A stretch of DNA of 64,000 bases, from IMG/VR virus record IMGVR_UViG_3300008117_006248, positions 24,691 to 88,690 of that record, one strand, 5' to 3'. The DNA is from a virus. Each line of letters begins with the position of its first letter. Positions within the stretch are counted from its first letter, which is position 1. This document shows, piece after piece, positions 7,774 to 16,327 of the stretch. A program made the position numbers and the translations under genes. The notes beneath the pieces were generated by a model that did not search any database, was not told the origin of the DNA, and saw only the letters and a list, made by a program, of their open reading frames with translations.

Positions 7774-8717
7774 GCAACGTAGAAAAAGTAAAGCTAAGCG
7801 CTAGTAAAATCAAAACTGCCGAAGGTTGCAGTTGGCTTTACTATACTAAATATATCCTTAAGCTGCCAGATACATCAAACTCTGGCGCATCTAGAGGAAC
7901 AATCTGCCATTTAATTTTTGAGCTTCTCTTAACTGACAGACACAAGAAATATTTTGAAGATCTATGCTCTGGTAAAGCTGGCGTGATTAAAAACCCAGCT
8001 ATTCATAGACTTATTCTAAAACACGCTAAAAAACTAAAAGTAGATGATGAAGAAAATCTAGATCTGATTTATAACATGATTCAGACTGGTCTTCAAAGCG
8101 ACTTTTTTTGCAACGGAGCGTTACTTGTAGAAGCAGAGTCTGAGTTCAAGCTAGAAGAAGAAGACTACATCATCAATGGCTTCATCGACAAGCTCGCAAA
8201 ATTCAGCGACACAGAATATAAAATATACGACTACAAATCAAGCAAGGGAAAATTCTCTAAAGAAGAAATTGACTTCAATCTTCAAAACTTGATGTATTCT
8301 TTAGCTGTATTTAAAACTAAGGGGCACATTCCTGACGTATCTTTTATATTTCTTAAGTTTAAAAAGCAACCGATTCAAGAAGCCCCGAAACCAACCGCAG
8401 AACAGCTAGAAGGTTTTAAGGCCTATCTAAGTTATGTAGCTGGTTATATTTCTTCTTTTGATGAAAAGAAAGCTATCGAAAATCTTGCTGCAAGCTCGCC
8501 AAAGAAAAAATGGATGTGTGGAAGCGATGTCCCCGGCAAGTGGATTTGCCCGTCGAGATCTCCAGTTACTTATTACGTTGGGGTTGACGAGAATGATAAA
8601 TTTATAAAGTCTTCATTTAAAAAAGAAGATCTAATTAATGATGCAAAGGTAAAGTTAATAAACAAAAAAGACTACAAAGGCTGCCCCTTCTGGCGCAAGG
8701 ATGACCCAACTTTCTGA
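7770..8717 (+). CDS. RecB/Cas4-like PD-(D/E)XK nuclease with possible Fe-S cysteines
   Basis: 315 residues. LSASKIKTAEGCSWLYYTKYIL at the N-terminus is the typical opening of AddB/Cas4/RecB-family nucleases. The active site reads INGFIDKLAKF, then IYDYKSSKGKF (Asp and DxK), then LQNLMYSLAV (QxxxY-type). Four cysteines, one at residue 20 and three in the last ~70 residues (WMC, WIC, GCPFW), are placed like the four-Cys iron-sulfur cluster of Cas4/AddB enzymes. Probable role: ssDNA or dsDNA end processing for recombination or maturation of replication intermediates. The start overlaps the primase stop. The next transcription unit begins directly after it. Confidence 0.75.
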   Translation: MSNVEKVKLSASKIKTAEGCSWLYYTKYILKLPDTSNSGASRGTICHLIFELLLTDRHKKYFEDLCSGKAGVIKNPAIHRLILKHAKKLKVDDEENLDLIYNMIQTGLQSDFFCNGALLVEAESEFKLEEEDYIINGFIDKLAKFSDTEYKIYDYKSSKGKFSKEEIDFNLQNLMYSLAVFKTKGHIPDVSFIFLKFKKQPIQEAPKPTAEQLEGFKAYLSYVAGYISSFDEKKAIENLAASSPKKKWMCGSDVPGKWICPSRSPVTYYVGVDENDKFIKSSFKKEDLINDAKVKLINKKDYKGCPFWRKDDPTF

Positions 8718-8746
8718 TTGACTCTCTCCGAAAACCACGCCATAAT
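8718..8746 (+). promoter_or_regulatory. Sigma-70-like promoter P2, start-codon proximal
   Basis: -35 TTGACT (8718-8723, 5/6), 17-bp spacer, -10 CATAAT (8741-8746, 5/6). The ATG of the PHP gene follows after five bases (CCATC). It fills the 34-base gap between the nuclease and the polymerase genes, and there is no Shine-Dalgarno between the -10 and the start. This is the cleanest gap-located member of the four-copy promoter family. Confidence 0.75.
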
Positions 8747-8751
8747 CCATC

Positions 8752-9516
8752 ATGTACTCGGCTGTCCCTTTATTTAAGTCTCACTATAGTCTTGGCAAAT
8801 CTGTTCTAACTCTTGCGAAAGCCGGATCAAGCGAGCCTGATGAACCGAGTTCTGTAATAGACATTGCTAAAAAACTAAATCTTAGTAAAATATATTTAGT
8901 AGATGATTCTATTTCTGGCTTCCTTGAAGCTTGCAAATCTTGTGAAGACGCCAAATTAGATTTTACTTTTGGCCTTCGCTTGACTGTCTGCGACGACATC
9001 AATAATAAAACAGCTGAATCCAGAGAGAAAGAGCACAAGATAATAGTCTTCATTAAAAAATCAGAAGGCTATCAGAATCTTATTAAGATATCTACCGTAG
9101 CAAGCACTAATGGATTTTACTATTATCCGAGAATAGACTGTAAAACTTTAAGAGAGCTTTGGAATAATGAGAATCTTTTGCTTTGCATTCCATTCTACGA
9201 CTCTTATGTTTACAAAAACAATTTGACTTACAGCATTTGCGCCCCTGACTTCAGCTTTTGCAATCCAACCTATTTTATTGAAGATAATAATCTTCCGTTT
9301 GATGGTATATTAAAGAAGAAAGTAGAGGAAATAGTTCCTGATAAAAATCTTGTAGTCAAAGCTCAGTCTATTTATTACGAAAACAAAGAAGATTTCTTGG
9401 CATACCTTACTTTTAGGTGCATCTCAGAAAGAACAACTTTGAGCAAACCCAACTTAGAGCACTGCTCTTCAAACGAATTCTGCGCCGAGTCATTCAAGGA
9501 AAAATATGGAAAATGA
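8752..9516 (+). CDS. DNA polymerase III alpha, separate PHP-domain protein (degenerate metal site)
   Basis: 254 residues resembling the N-terminal PHP domain of C-family polymerases as a stand-alone protein. The opening PLFKSHYSLGKS aligns with the usual HLHSEYSLLDG-type motif, but the two metal-binding His positions are Leu and Lys. Later features fit PHP: DIAKKLNLSKIYLVDD (domain helix-strand), FTFGLRL (the KPIxGxE position), and a DnaE-like C-terminal part ending near residue 254. It probably has a structural role, supporting the polymerase rather than cleaving. Starts with promoter P2. It overlaps the exonuclease gene by 11 bases. The polymerase body lies one gene further on. Confidence 0.75.
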   Translation: MYSAVPLFKSHYSLGKSVLTLAKAGSSEPDEPSSVIDIAKKLNLSKIYLVDDSISGFLEACKSCEDAKLDFTFGLRLTVCDDINNKTAESREKEHKIIVFIKKSEGYQNLIKISTVASTNGFYYYPRIDCKTLRELWNNENLLLCIPFYDSYVYKNNLTYSICAPDFSFCNPTYFIEDNNLPFDGILKKKVEEIVPDKNLVVKAQSIYYENKEDFLAYLTFRCISERTTLSKPNLEHCSSNEFCAESFKEKYGK

Positions 9517-10144
9517 ACTACTGAGATTTGATAAGTCTAAAAAGCTTGTCTTTATTGATTGCGAGACTTTGAATCTCTGCCTTAACTTCTGCCAAAATCT
9601 TCCTTGGCAGATTGCGATGCTGCATACTGTTGGCGGCAAAAAGGTTGACGAAAGAGATTTCTTGATCAAATGGGAAACCAACCTTAAGATATCAGACGAT
9701 GCAAGACGAATCACAAGATATCCGGAACAACTTATCCAAACAACTGGCAAGAAATTTGACGATATCTTTGATACTGTTAGGGATTGGCTTGACTCTGCTG
9801 ACTATATTGTCGGTCACAATATTCTTGGCTTCGATCTATATCTCATAAAGGAGATGTACCTGTTGAAAGGATTAAGGTCGAATCATTTAGTTGACAAAAT
9901 TTTAGACACCAACTGCTTAGCTAAAGGAATTAAGTACGGGATTCCAAAACTCCAAAAGGAATCCCTTGTAGAATATCAATATAAATTACTGCACACTTAT
10001 AAAAAAGGAATCAAGACAAATCTAACAGCACTTGGTAAAGACTATAATATCGATCATGATTATGATAATCTCCACAACGCTATAATAGATTTGGAGCTTA
10101 ACTTAAAAGTCTGGAACAAAATTAAATTTCAAGTCGAAATATGA
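9506..10144 (+). CDS. DnaQ-like 3'-5' exonuclease (proofreading)
   Basis: 212-residue DEDD-fold exonuclease. ExoI is FIDCET (Asp18, Glu20), ExoII is GHNILGFDLY (about 102-111), and ExoIII is in HDYDNLHNAIIDLEL (about 184-198), an H-x(5)-D arrangement of DEDDh type. It should proofread for the polymerase core encoded next. It sits between the PHP and palm genes, the same linear position the exonuclease occupies in PolC-type enzymes, where it is inserted in the PHP domain. It is one of few plus-strand genes with a good ribosome site: AAGGA six bases before the ATG, inside the PHP gene end. Confidence 0.87.
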   Translation: MENELLRFDKSKKLVFIDCETLNLCLNFCQNLPWQIAMLHTVGGKKVDERDFLIKWETNLKISDDARRITRYPEQLIQTTGKKFDDIFDTVRDWLDSADYIVGHNILGFDLYLIKEMYLLKGLRSNHLVDKILDTNCLAKGIKYGIPKLQKESLVEYQYKLLHTYKKGIKTNLTALGKDYNIDHDYDNLHNAIIDLELNLKVWNKIKFQVEI

Positions 10145-12708
10145 GCAACTTTCACGATAATTTTTCTAATGTCAAGCTGCCTTTTCATGGCGTTAGATTG
10201 CCTGAATTCAATATCGAGTCTCGCTTAAAAAAGCAATATGGGCTAAAAGAAGATTCTTCTAACTACGATTTCTTGATGCAGGTATGCAGAACCAACTTCA
10301 AGAAACTAAATATCGCCAAAGAAGACTTTCCAAAGTATTCGGAAAGAGTAAAATATGAACTTGAGACCATTAAAGAACTTGGGTTTCTTGATTATATTCT
10401 TTTGGTTTGGACTGTTATTAACTACTGTAACGAAAATTCCATACCTGTCGGCCTTGGGCGCGGTTCTGCTGCTGGTAGTCTTATTCTTTATTTACTTGGC
10501 GTCACGAAGGTAGATCCAATTAAATACGAACTATTCTTTGAGCGTTTCATTTCTAAGATTCGCGCAAAGAAACAGGTAGTAGATGGAATCACTTATCTTG
10601 ACGGATCCTTGATGTGCGATGTCGATATCGATATCTGTTATTATAATCGCCATAAAGTAATTAAGTATCTTGACCAGCTTTTCTCTGGCAGAACTTCGAA
10701 AATCCTCACTCTTACCACCTTGAGCGGCAAACTGCTTATCAAAGAATGCGGTAAAATCATTGAGGAGAAGCAGGAATCAGAAATGAACGATGTAAGCTCT
10801 CTGATTCCAAAGGTGTTCGGCCAAGTGAAAGACTTGAAAGAGGCTTACGCCGAAGTCCCAGAATTTCAAACTTGGTGCGACAATAATCCAAGAGCCTATA
10901 AGACAGCTTTGCGTTTGCGTAATCTTATTAAGAATAAGAGCGTTCACGCCTCCGGGATGATGCTTTCATACTACCCGATAGATCAAAGCTGCCCTGTTGA
11001 ACTTACCAGCGACAAAGAACAGGTATCTAGTTATGACATGAATTGGATTTCCATCTTCAATGTAAAACTAGACCTGCTTGGCCTTAGAAGCGTTTCAATT
11101 GTTGATAGAGTCTGCAAGCTTGTCGGGATTAAAGTTTCTGATATTGATTTTAATGATTCTTTAATCTATCAGCAACTTCAAGATCTCAAAACTCCTCATG
11201 GATGCTTCCAAATTGAAGCTGAAACGAACTTTAAGGTATGCAAAAAGGTAAAACCTAAAAACCTAGAAGAACTTAGCGGTGTATTGGCGCTGGCTAGACC
11301 TGGAGCATTAGAGTTCGTAGATCAGTACGCTAACTTTACAAATAATAATGTTTACGAACCGATCCACCCATTCTTCGACTCTGTACTTAGCAAGAGCGGC
11401 GGCGTTGCTCTTTATCAAGAGCAGTTGATGAAAATGTCTAATAAAATCGGATTCACGCTAGACGAAGCAGAAGTTCTTCGGCGTATCGTAGGTAAAAAGA
11501 AGGTTGAAGAGGTGAAGAAATGGAAAGAAAAGATTTCCGATAAAATCAAGGAGAATAATCTAGCCCCAGAAGTCGGAGATATTCTATGGCGTATTCTTGA
11601 AAATTCTGCTAATTATTCTTTCAATAAGTCTCACTCAATGAGCTATGCTGCTTTGGCGGCTTGTACAGTGTATCTCAAGTTCAAGCACTCCAAAGAATTC
11701 TTCTTGGCTTTGCTTGAGATGACGAAGCACGAACCTGCTCCTTTGGAAGAAATATCTAAGATTCAAAAGGAATTGCGTCATTTTGGCATTCAACTTCTTG
11801 GGCCTCATATCTTAAAATCAGAAACAGATTTTTCTATTCAAGGCAATAATATTAGATTTGGCCTTTCTTCTATTAAGGGCATTTCTGAGAAGACAATGGA
11901 TAAGCTCAAGCTTTTCAAGAGTGAGCAATCTAGTAAATTTGAAGTTTTCCAAGCAGCTAAAGAAGTCGGCTTGTCTATTGGCGTATTGTCTGCGTTGATT
12001 CAAGCTGGTGCGCTTGACGGCTTCTCTAGCTCAAGAAGCAGAGTCGTCCTAGAAGCTCAGCTATGGAATGTATTAACAGATAAAGAGAAAGTCCTAGCCA
12101 TGGAGTATGGCCCTCAATGCGAAAACGATCTTCTTAAAACTGTTAAAAAACTTTCAGAGACCAAAAATGAGAACGGTAAACTTCTTATCAAAGAAACCCG
12201 TTTAGCCACCATTAAAAAGAAATATGATCCATATTTAAAGATCTATCAGCAGAATAATAAATCAGAAAGCTTTGCAAACTGGTTTTATGAAAATAAGCTA
12301 TTAGGCTATAGCTACGACAAATCTCTCAATGGCATATTCTCGCAAAAAATGCCAAATCTAATCACAACTTCTCAGGCTTTGGAATGCTCTGATAATCAGA
12401 CAGTTTATGTGGTTGGCAAGGTTGACGATTCATCCGAATGGATATCTAAAAACGAGAAGAAAACCAAAACATTTAAGATGATTGTTTCTGATGAATTTGG
12501 TTCCATCCCAATTCTTACTTTCAATGATAAGATAGAATTTAATAAATCAGCAAATGGTGATAAACTACCTGAGAAAGACGATATAGTTATCGTTAAAGGA
12601 CAAAAGAAAAAAGACTGCATTTTCGGCGACACAATAGGTATCCAAACCCTCAAAATCTACACAAAATTATCAGAACTGAAAGAAAAAAATCTTGACAATC
12701 AAGAGTAA
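10141..12708 (+). CDS. DNA polymerase III alpha, catalytic core (C family)
   Basis: 855 residues covering palm, thumb, fingers and C-terminal domains without a PHP domain. The N-terminus (KLPFHGVRLPEFN) matches where DnaE continues after PHP. GLGRGSAAGS (about residue 103) is the conserved substrate loop. CDVDIDI (about 160-166) holds the first two catalytic aspartates, and KLDLLGL (about 309-315) the third. RPGAL and YQEQLM (about 425) are conserved finger motifs. Around 590-640 is an HhH-like segment, and the last ~130 residues look like an OB domain. The active site is intact, so it should be the phage replicase. No beta-clamp gene is seen in the window. Confidence 0.92.
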   Translation: MSNFHDNFSNVKLPFHGVRLPEFNIESRLKKQYGLKEDSSNYDFLMQVCRTNFKKLNIAKEDFPKYSERVKYELETIKELGFLDYILLVWTVINYCNENSIPVGLGRGSAAGSLILYLLGVTKVDPIKYELFFERFISKIRAKKQVVDGITYLDGSLMCDVDIDICYYNRHKVIKYLDQLFSGRTSKILTLTTLSGKLLIKECGKIIEEKQESEMNDVSSLIPKVFGQVKDLKEAYAEVPEFQTWCDNNPRAYKTALRLRNLIKNKSVHASGMMLSYYPIDQSCPVELTSDKEQVSSYDMNWISIFNVKLDLLGLRSVSIVDRVCKLVGIKVSDIDFNDSLIYQQLQDLKTPHGCFQIEAETNFKVCKKVKPKNLEELSGVLALARPGALEFVDQYANFTNNNVYEPIHPFFDSVLSKSGGVALYQEQLMKMSNKIGFTLDEAEVLRRIVGKKKVEEVKKWKEKISDKIKENNLAPEVGDILWRILENSANYSFNKSHSMSYAALAACTVYLKFKHSKEFFLALLEMTKHEPAPLEEISKIQKELRHFGIQLLGPHILKSETDFSIQGNNIRFGLSSIKGISEKTMDKLKLFKSEQSSKFEVFQAAKEVGLSIGVLSALIQAGALDGFSSSRSRVVLEAQLWNVLTDKEKVLAMEYGPQCENDLLKTVKKLSETKNENGKLLIKETRLATIKKKYDPYLKIYQQNNKSESFANWFYENKLLGYSYDKSLNGIFSQKMPNLITTSQALECSDNQTVYVVGKVDDSSEWISKNEKKTKTFKMIVSDEFGSIPILTFNDKIEFNKSANGDKLPEKDDIVIVKGQKKKDCIFGDTIGIQTLKIYTKLSELKEKNLDNQE

Positions 12709-12720
12709 AACCCTCATCAT
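12692..12720 (+). promoter_or_regulatory. Sigma-70-like promoter P3, start-codon proximal (weaker -10)
   Basis: -35 TTGACA (12692-12697) at the end of the polymerase gene, 17-bp spacer, -10 CATCAT (12715-12720, 4/6), then seven bases to the ATG at 12728. The perfect -35 and the same 17-bp spacing as P1, P2 and P4 support it. A TATAAC further downstream (12720-12725) has a better match but a 22-bp spacer. Confidence 0.55.
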
Positions 12721-12727
12721 ATAACGT

Positions 12728-13303
12728 ATGCTTCAATTCTACAAGCCTAACTCTAAGAATACTGGTTGCGGTTGTTCCTTTAAATATTCTGCCAAGGATG
12801 ACTGTATTTTTGTCAATATGATCAAGCAAGCCAGTTGGGATGATCAAACCAAGCGAGGATCATTCGCTGGTAATGCTCAAAACCCAAAGGCGTCTTGCTC
12901 TGTAAAGCTCAGCCTAACGGAGGCCGCTGATATTATTTCTGCCGTCCGTCGTAATGGAGAAGTTTCAGCTTTCCATGATTCTGCGAAACAAGTAACCAGA
13001 ATCAAGTTCTCGCCTTATGTTCGACCCACCAAGGATGACCCAAGCAAGACTGCTCAAGTAGGCTATTCTTTTTCAATCTCCAAGGAAAGTAAGGAAAACG
13101 CTCAAGACAAGACGTCTTTTCTAATTGGCTTTACTTTTGGAGAGGGAGTACGTCTTGAGTCTTTCTTTTGCTATGCTCTAGCTAAAAGTTTTGAAAAGGC
13201 TTCACTAGATCAAGATAATAGATCAGCCGCTATTCCTCCAGCAGCCTCTCCTAAGAAAGAGGAGGCTCCGAAGCAGGAATCGTCGGATGACGATCTATGG
13301 TAA
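12728..13303 (+). CDS. Probable ssDNA-binding protein with acidic-aromatic tail
   Basis: 191 residues. The body (about 1-145) is a compact beta-rich domain with many aromatic and Lys/Arg residues (LQFYKPNSKN, MIKQASWDD, RIKFSPYVRP), suggesting a Whirly/PUR-like or other single-strand-binding fold, though no family signature was recognised for certain. A Pro/Ala/Lys/Glu linker follows, ending in ESSDDDLW. A flexible linker with an acidic end closed by an aromatic residue is the hallmark of SSB proteins (DDDIPF in E. coli), used to recruit partners. No other SSB is seen beside the replicase, so this is the best candidate. It is driven by P3 and overlaps the next gene by seven bases. Confidence 0.6.
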   Translation: MLQFYKPNSKNTGCGCSFKYSAKDDCIFVNMIKQASWDDQTKRGSFAGNAQNPKASCSVKLSLTEAADIISAVRRNGEVSAFHDSAKQVTRIKFSPYVRPTKDDPSKTAQVGYSFSISKESKENAQDKTSFLIGFTFGEGVRLESFFCYALAKSFEKASLDQDNRSAAIPPAASPKKEEAPKQESSDDDLW

Positions 13304-15162
13304 AAAAGAAAAAGATACTTTATCACAGCGATTTTGCTTTGTCTAAGACTGGCTTTGGTAGAAATACCAAGGCCATTCTTTCTTATTTATATAAGACTGG
13401 CAAGTATGAAATTGTATCTCTTAGTGGCGGCCTAACATTAAACCATCCAGAGCTAGAAAGAACTCCCTGGAAAAGCTACGGCTCTTATCCTACCTCCGGT
13501 GCAGCTTTAGAAGACGCAAATACAAACTCAGATAAAAGCAGGCTTTATTCTTATGGCGCGTTTGAGTTAGACAAAGTAATAGAATTAGAAAAGCCAGATA
13601 TATATATTGGCGTCCAAGATTTTTGGGGAGTAGATTATGCCATCGAAAAGCCTTGGTTCAATAGGCTTAACCATGTACTTTGGGTTACTTTAGATTCTTT
13701 ACCGCTTCTTCCTTCTGCCGTAGCTGCTGCTCCTAAAGTTAAAAATTATTGGGTGTGGTCTAGTTTTGCTGAAAAAGAAATGCATAAGCTCGGGCATACT
13801 CACGTTAAAACTGTTCACGGAGCAATCGACATTTCCGACTTTAAGCCTCTATCAAAAGAAGATAAACGAAGTATAAGAAAAAAGAACGATATTTCTAATG
13901 ATGACTTTATAATTGGTTTCGTTTTTAGAAATCAATTAAGAAAGTCTGTACCAAATCTTCTACAAGGTTTTAAAATTTTCAAAGAGAAAAATCCTCAATG
14001 TAAAGCCAAACTTCTTTTTCATACACATTGGAAAGAGGGCTGGGGTATTGAAAAGCTGTGCAAAGAAACCGGAGTAGATATAACTGAAATATTAACCACT
14101 TATATTTGCAAAAAGTGCAGAAACTACGATGTGCGCTCGTTCGACGGTCACGAAGTAAACTGCAAGAAGTGCCAAAGCGAAAAGTCTTGCGTTACTACTT
14201 CTACATCTTTAGGAACTACTGAGGCGCAACTCAATGAAGTTTATAATTTGATGGATGTTTACTGTCATCCATTCACAAGCGGAGGCCAAGAAATTCCCAT
14301 ACAAGAAGCAAAATTAACTGGATTAATTACTCTTGTAACTAATTATAGTTGCGGAGAAGAGATGTGTGTTCCTGAAGCGAACTCTATCCCGCTTGAATGG
14401 AGTCAATATAGAGAATTTGGTACAGAGTTTATTAAAGCTTCCACTTGCCCTAATTCTATTGCTGAAAAATTAGGTATAGTTTTTTCTATGCCTGAAGAAC
14501 AAAGAATCAAAATGGGAAGAGCCGCTAGAAAATGGGCTATTGATAATTTTTCTGTAGATAGCGTTGGTCAAAAAATCGAAAAGTTCTTGGATTCTTGCGA
14601 TGTCAAAGAATATACTACGGAAAAAGATCCGCCCAAGCTTAACGATCCAGACGCCTCTATACCAGACACAGAAGACGAAGTCAAGTGGCTAAAATCTTTA
14701 TACTCTTTAATCTTAAAGAGAGATATCGCTGACAATGATGACGGCTTGATTCACTGGATTGAAAAAATTAAAAGCGGCGTTTCAAGGCCAACAATAGATC
14801 AATACTTTAGAGAGGTCGCTCGTAAAGAAAATGACAAAAATAGAACTTTTAAATTAGAAGACTTATTTGGAGACACCCAACCAGAAGATAGAATCTTTGT
14901 TTCTATAAATTCAACAATAGAAAATATATTCTTATCCACTAAAATAATTTCTTCTATAAAAGAAAAATATCCTAACAAACACATCTTTGTTTCTTCTAAT
15001 GAGCAAAGCCAACCCATATTCTCCGGCAACACTAATATAAAAGAAGCATTTATACAAACAAAGCAATTCTCTGATCCAGAATTTTTAAGAAAGAATTTCT
15101 TTGAGAGTTATTGCTTAGATAATTTTTCAATCAACAATCATCATTCTGTTCTAATCAAATGA
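13297..15162 (+). CDS. Multidomain glycosyltransferase: GT4-like, zinc ribbon, DUF4214-like, half of a GT9-like domain
   Basis: 621 residues. Residues 1-430 are a GT-B glycosyltransferase: YHSDFALSKTGFGRNTK start, VFRNQLRKSVPNLLQGF in the donor domain, and HPFTSGGQEIPIQEAKLTG as the conserved E-x7-E donor motif. An insertion at about 270-300 has two CxxC pairs (CKKC, CKKC), a zinc ribbon. About 461-510 resembles DUF4214 (LKSLYSLILKRDIADNDDGL, then W). From about 526 (DRIFVSINSTIENIFLSTKI) it looks like the N-terminal half of a GT9 heptosyltransferase. Substrates are unknown; heptose or deoxymannose donors from the genes at the window start are plausible. The stop overlaps the next ATG (ATGA). 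Confidence 0.72.
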   Translation: MVKKKKILYHSDFALSKTGFGRNTKAILSYLYKTGKYEIVSLSGGLTLNHPELERTPWKSYGSYPTSGAALEDANTNSDKSRLYSYGAFELDKVIELEKPDIYIGVQDFWGVDYAIEKPWFNRLNHVLWVTLDSLPLLPSAVAAAPKVKNYWVWSSFAEKEMHKLGHTHVKTVHGAIDISDFKPLSKEDKRSIRKKNDISNDDFIIGFVFRNQLRKSVPNLLQGFKIFKEKNPQCKAKLLFHTHWKEGWGIEKLCKETGVDITEILTTYICKKCRNYDVRSFDGHEVNCKKCQSEKSCVTTSTSLGTTEAQLNEVYNLMDVYCHPFTSGGQEIPIQEAKLTGLITLVTNYSCGEEMCVPEANSIPLEWSQYREFGTEFIKASTCPNSIAEKLGIVFSMPEEQRIKMGRAARKWAIDNFSVDSVGQKIEKFLDSCDVKEYTTEKDPPKLNDPDASIPDTEDEVKWLKSLYSLILKRDIADNDDGLIHWIEKIKSGVSRPTIDQYFREVARKENDKNRTFKLEDLFGDTQPEDRIFVSINSTIENIFLSTKIISSIKEKYPNKHIFVSSNEQSQPIFSGNTNIKEAFIQTKQFSDPEFLRKNFFESYCLDNFSINNHHSVLIK

Positions 15163-16313
15163 ATCTATTAAAGTCTTTTCAATCCACAACTGGTTTAGAG
15201 CCCGGCAAAGGACATATCTATGAAAAAATATATCCACTGCCATTTGATAATTTTATAGTTTTAGATACTCAGTCTGCTGATGCTAACAGGAATTACAGTT
15301 TCTGGTTCAGAGTAATAGAGCTAATCGAACCAATACTATCAAAGCAAAAAATTAATATTGTTCAATTTGTGGAAGACAAGAAGTATCACTTTAATCATAC
15401 TTATATTGACAATAGCGTTCACTTAAGCCAAAAAACCTATCTTCTTAAAAAAGCAAAATTCTTTTGCGGCGCTTCCAAAATATACTCTCTAATCTGTTCT
15501 GAGTATGGCGTGAAGCAATGCTACCTTAAATATGATTACTATTTAGAAAATACTCTAGTAGAAGATGATTGCATCATTCATTCTAATTACAAAAGAAAAA
15601 ACTTTGTAAATCCAACTAATGCTCCAATAAATAATATTAGGCCGGAAGAAATAGCCAGAAAAATTATACAAATGATTTTGGGCTATGAACCTGAATTTGA
15701 TAGCACAATATCTATCGGCAGGGTTTACGCAACTCAAAGCATAGAAATTATTCCCGATAATGTTTTTGATATAAAAGCGGATGGTAAAAATGAAATAATT
15801 ATAAGAATGGATTACCTTTTTTCTGAAGCTCATTTAGATAAGCAGCTTAAGATTTTGCCCGCCTTCATAGTTACGAACAAGCCAATAGATAAAAACATCC
15901 TACTACGCAATAGAAAAAATATCAAAAAAATATACTTTAAAATAGAAAAAAATTCTGAAGAAAATTTTGTAGCAGAATTAAGCAAAATAGGCATCGATTG
16001 TGATCTTATAACAGGCTTAACCGGAGAAGATTTAGATAAAGAAAAAATCAAATACCTAGATTTTAAAAAAATCAATAGATTAAATGTTTTAGATTTAAGC
16101 TTTCTAGACGGCCTTGATAAGTCTAAAGTTTATTATAAAGTAAATAAAATCGTGGTAAAGTCTAGTAAAACATTTTGTAGCAGATGGAACGCCAAAGCAT
16201 CTTTGAGCCACTCAAATGTAAGAGAAGCGGAATGCGCTTTGCCGCCTTCTTTCGATGATGCTTTCAAAGAAGAGGCCGACTATTTTTATTTCTTGACAAA
16301 AGAGAAGCTGTAG
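15159..16313 (+). CDS. Glycosyltransferase-like protein, GT9-type second half
   Basis: 384 residues, recognised only in part. Residues ~28-120 (FDNFIVLDTQSADANRNYSF, then IELIEPILSKQKINIVQF, then KKAKFFCGASKIYSLICSEYGV) follow the C-terminal Rossmann half of GT9 heptosyltransferases: nucleotide-sugar strand, mid helix, and the A-x(n)-G-x-S....EyG element. The rest (about 155-384) was not recognised. With the GT9-like N-half ending the previous ORF, the pair may be one transferase split at an ATGA overlap. It ends 14 bases before the next start, and promoter P4 overlaps its last codons. Confidence 0.5.
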   Translation: MNLLKSFQSTTGLEPGKGHIYEKIYPLPFDNFIVLDTQSADANRNYSFWFRVIELIEPILSKQKINIVQFVEDKKYHFNHTYIDNSVHLSQKTYLLKKAKFFCGASKIYSLICSEYGVKQCYLKYDYYLENTLVEDDCIIHSNYKRKNFVNPTNAPINNIRPEEIARKIIQMILGYEPEFDSTISIGRVYATQSIEIIPDNVFDIKADGKNEIIIRMDYLFSEAHLDKQLKILPAFIVTNKPIDKNILLRNRKNIKKIYFKIEKNSEENFVAELSKIGIDCDLITGLTGEDLDKEKIKYLDFKKINRLNVLDLSFLDGLDKSKVYYKVNKIVVKSSKTFCSRWNAKASLSHSNVREAECALPPSFDDAFKEEADYFYFLTKEKL

Positions 16314-16321
16314 GTCATAAT
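16293..16321 (+). promoter_or_regulatory. Sigma-70-like promoter P4, start-codon proximal
   Basis: -35 TTGACA (16293-16298), 17-bp spacer, -10 CATAAT (16316-16321), then six bases (CATCCG) to the ATG at 16328. The -10 and the CATC that follows are nearly identical to P2. The mRNA should start at or next to the ATG. Confidence 0.75.
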
Positions 16322-16327
16322 CATCCG

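Noticed and set aside
12720-12725. TATAAC as the -10 of promoter P3
   Set aside because: Distance to TTGACA is 22 bp, too long; CATCAT keeps the 17-bp spacing seen in the other three copies.
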